DNA of 64,000 nt, taken from Anticarsia gemmatalis (Eukaryota; Arthropoda; Insecta; Lepidoptera; Erebidae). Positions 62,501-64,000 of this stretch are shown piece after piece (the stretch's first letter is position 1; every line of letters starts with the position of its first letter). The stretch lies in contig NC_134776.1 in the NCBI RefSeq assembly GCF_050436995.1, forward strand, positions 14,301,001-14,365,000. The letters are read 5' to 3'. Below the pieces are notes generated by a model. That model had not been told where the DNA came from and did no database searches. It saw only the letters and a program-made list of their open reading frames with translations. The position numbers were made by a program, and so were the translations under genes.

Positions 62501-64000
62501 ATGATCACTATCTTAGTATTTTCACACTTTATACCTCATCACTCTATTTCATGTTATTATGTCATGTGAGCAGTGACCTACCTTTTTTCTTCTTCTTCTT
62601 TTCCTCTGTTTCCTCACCAGTGTCTGCTTTGGCTGATGTGGAATCTTTAGCTGAACTGGATGCATCTTCTGAACTTCCTTCCTTAGCCTTTAAAGCTTCT
62701 TCCTTTTTGCCTGATTTATCTGCGTCTCTCTTTTCCTTATCTTTTCGTTCTTTCTCTTTATCTTCTTTGGCTTTTTGTTCTTCTATTTGTCTACCCAATG
62801 TATCCACAAATTCTCTAAAAGGTTTCACAGAAGGTTTCTCATAGACATAGGGTACAATGAAAGAAGGTGCTTCCACAACAAACATGTCATCTGTTAAAGA
62901 AGGGAGTATTGAGGGTTGTGGACTGCTTGACTGTGGTGAATTAGAGCTCTGTGTACCTACACTTGTCTTGACACTGATTGGAGTGACTGTAGTCCCACGT
63001 GCCACAATACTCTGATACAAATTTTGGGAACTAAGACTAGCAGTAGAAGGTAAATTCACTTGTTTAGGGGGTCCTGATGCCTTCTCAACCCCAATAGCAT
63101 TAGTATCAATTATGACAACAGTAGGTTCCTTCTTTTGACTGTTGCTCTGATTGACTTTAGACTGTCTTGCCATTTCAACTAAAGCTTTAGTGTCATTGAT
63201 TACAATTGTTTTGTTCCTACGAAAAAAAGGAGCATCTGATACTTCTTCAACATCAGATTCATTATCACCATTTTCCACATCATCATTATATCTTTTACGC
63301 TTGATAGCTCTACTGCTTCTGCGGAGAGGCACCTTGTTATCACTAGTTTTTGTGTTATCTTTTGGTTCTTCTTCCTCTTCTTCTTCATTAGCTACAACAC
63401 AATCATCATTGTCACTGACAATTTCTTGAACTTCAGGACTCGAAGAACCAATGGAATCACCATGTCGACTGTGTGCATCATTTTCTGACATTATTATATC
63501 ATTAATTTTCTTTTTCATTGGGTTCTCCTGTGAAGACTCTTCTGTGCCAGCATGATCACTATCTGAATTGATACTAACTGTATCTTCAGCTATAATCTCA
63601 GACTCATCATCTGAAGAATCCTCTTCGGAGTCCAGGTCATTATCAGAATTCTGTAAAATTTATAAATGTTTAAATCAAATTTATACATTCAGTCAGCTGA
63701 GAGTATGGATATCTGGATGGTCTATGTAAAACCTTTGATACTTCGAAAGTAAGTATTTGTGCTGTGTGGTTCCTTTTAGACATATAATTTAATTAAAAAT
63801 GTATATCATCACATAGTATATCAAGTTTTATGACTTATGTACCACTGTAACATGATTGTTAATTGTTCCTAAATAAATACATTTTGTAGTCTTTATTACA
63901 TAAACATTACACCATAAAAAATTATCTATACATATAAAATTACCTGCCCTGACTGATTGACTGATAAAATCATTGCACAGCCCAAACCATAAAGTTAAAA
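59549..64000 (-). CDS. MEP-1: Zinc-finger protein MEP-1 (5' end at or beyond window edge)
   Basis: Nuclear C2H2 zinc-finger protein. In flies and worms MEP-1 partners the chromatin remodeller Mi-2 in gene repression. Minus-strand exons 5' to 3': from the window edge to 63944, then 62582-63650, 61563-62308, 61211-61471, 60582-60829, 60236-60356 and 59549-59851. Phases close to TAA 59549. About 925 aa follow a possible ATG at 63973-63971, or more if the true start lies outside. The N-terminal third is acidic and Ser-rich (SDNDLDSEEDSSDD), with a basic RRSSRAIKRKR patch, the segment MFVVEAPSFIVPYVYE and a Lys/Glu-rich stretch. Then come seven fingers: CEFCSF, CNFCTY and CANCPF (about residues 505-595), CEICDG, CQKCQF (split by an intron), CPVCGR (also split) and CTVCTA near the C-terminus. 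The third ends in Cys instead of the last His. Seven fingers in this grouping fits MEP-1. Confidence 0.82.

Noticed and set aside
1..64000. CRISPR arrays, bacterial operons, prophage or insertion sequences
   Set aside because: No regularly spaced repeats or prokaryotic gene structure; every supported gene is split by spliceosomal introns.

Overview
This is an AT-rich, intron-rich insect nuclear segment, most probably from a moth or butterfly. The support is: short exons with GT-AG introns throughout; insect-type genes (Hyperkinetic, MEP-1, an SLC5 carrier, NCKX exchangers); and interspersed repeats of a lepidopteran type, such as an element opening CTAGCTGACCCGCGCAAC and a repeat flanked by TTAGG-like units. 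There are no bacterial features. All gene models below were built by hand from splice sites, reading phase and protein family resemblance.

Layout. 1-2900: AT-rich DNA with a few GC-richer, exon-like patches on the + strand that I cannot assign. 3088-6922 (+): the Kv channel beta subunit Hyperkinetic (Hk), with an in-frame TGA followed by two further well-formed coding exons. 6923-12100: 3' UTR and AT-rich spacer. 12347-20901 (+): a 13-exon SLC5-family sodium-coupled solute carrier (about 613 aa). 23524 to about 34965 (-): a K+-dependent Na+/Ca2+ exchanger (NCKX/SLC24 type) with a large first intron. 39307-48689 (+): a second NCKX-type exchanger, arranged head to head with the first and sharing most of its exon sizes and phases. 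51167-52681 (-): a three-exon gene for an unrecognised, probably secreted 261-aa protein. 52700-59500: mostly repeats and AT-rich DNA, with one orphan coding-like terminal exon at 58007-58080 (-). 59549 to the window edge (-): the zinc-finger protein MEP-1, whose 5' end lies at or beyond the right border.

Three of the genes bear on ion handling: a K+ channel subunit and two Ca2+ exchangers. Nothing in the sequence shows that they are co-regulated. The two exchangers are clearly an inverted local duplication, with about 4.3 kb between their start codons, so they may share regulatory DNA. I found no convincing novel multi-gene system. The items most worth a second look are the possible UGA-C readthrough in Hk, the divergent NCKX pair with its Glu/Glu alpha-repeat signature and intron differences, the unrecognised secreted protein, the orphan exon, and several small transposon structures (a TA-flanked MITE, a nested insertion with a matching empty site, and inverted repeats inside the SLC5 pre-mRNA).
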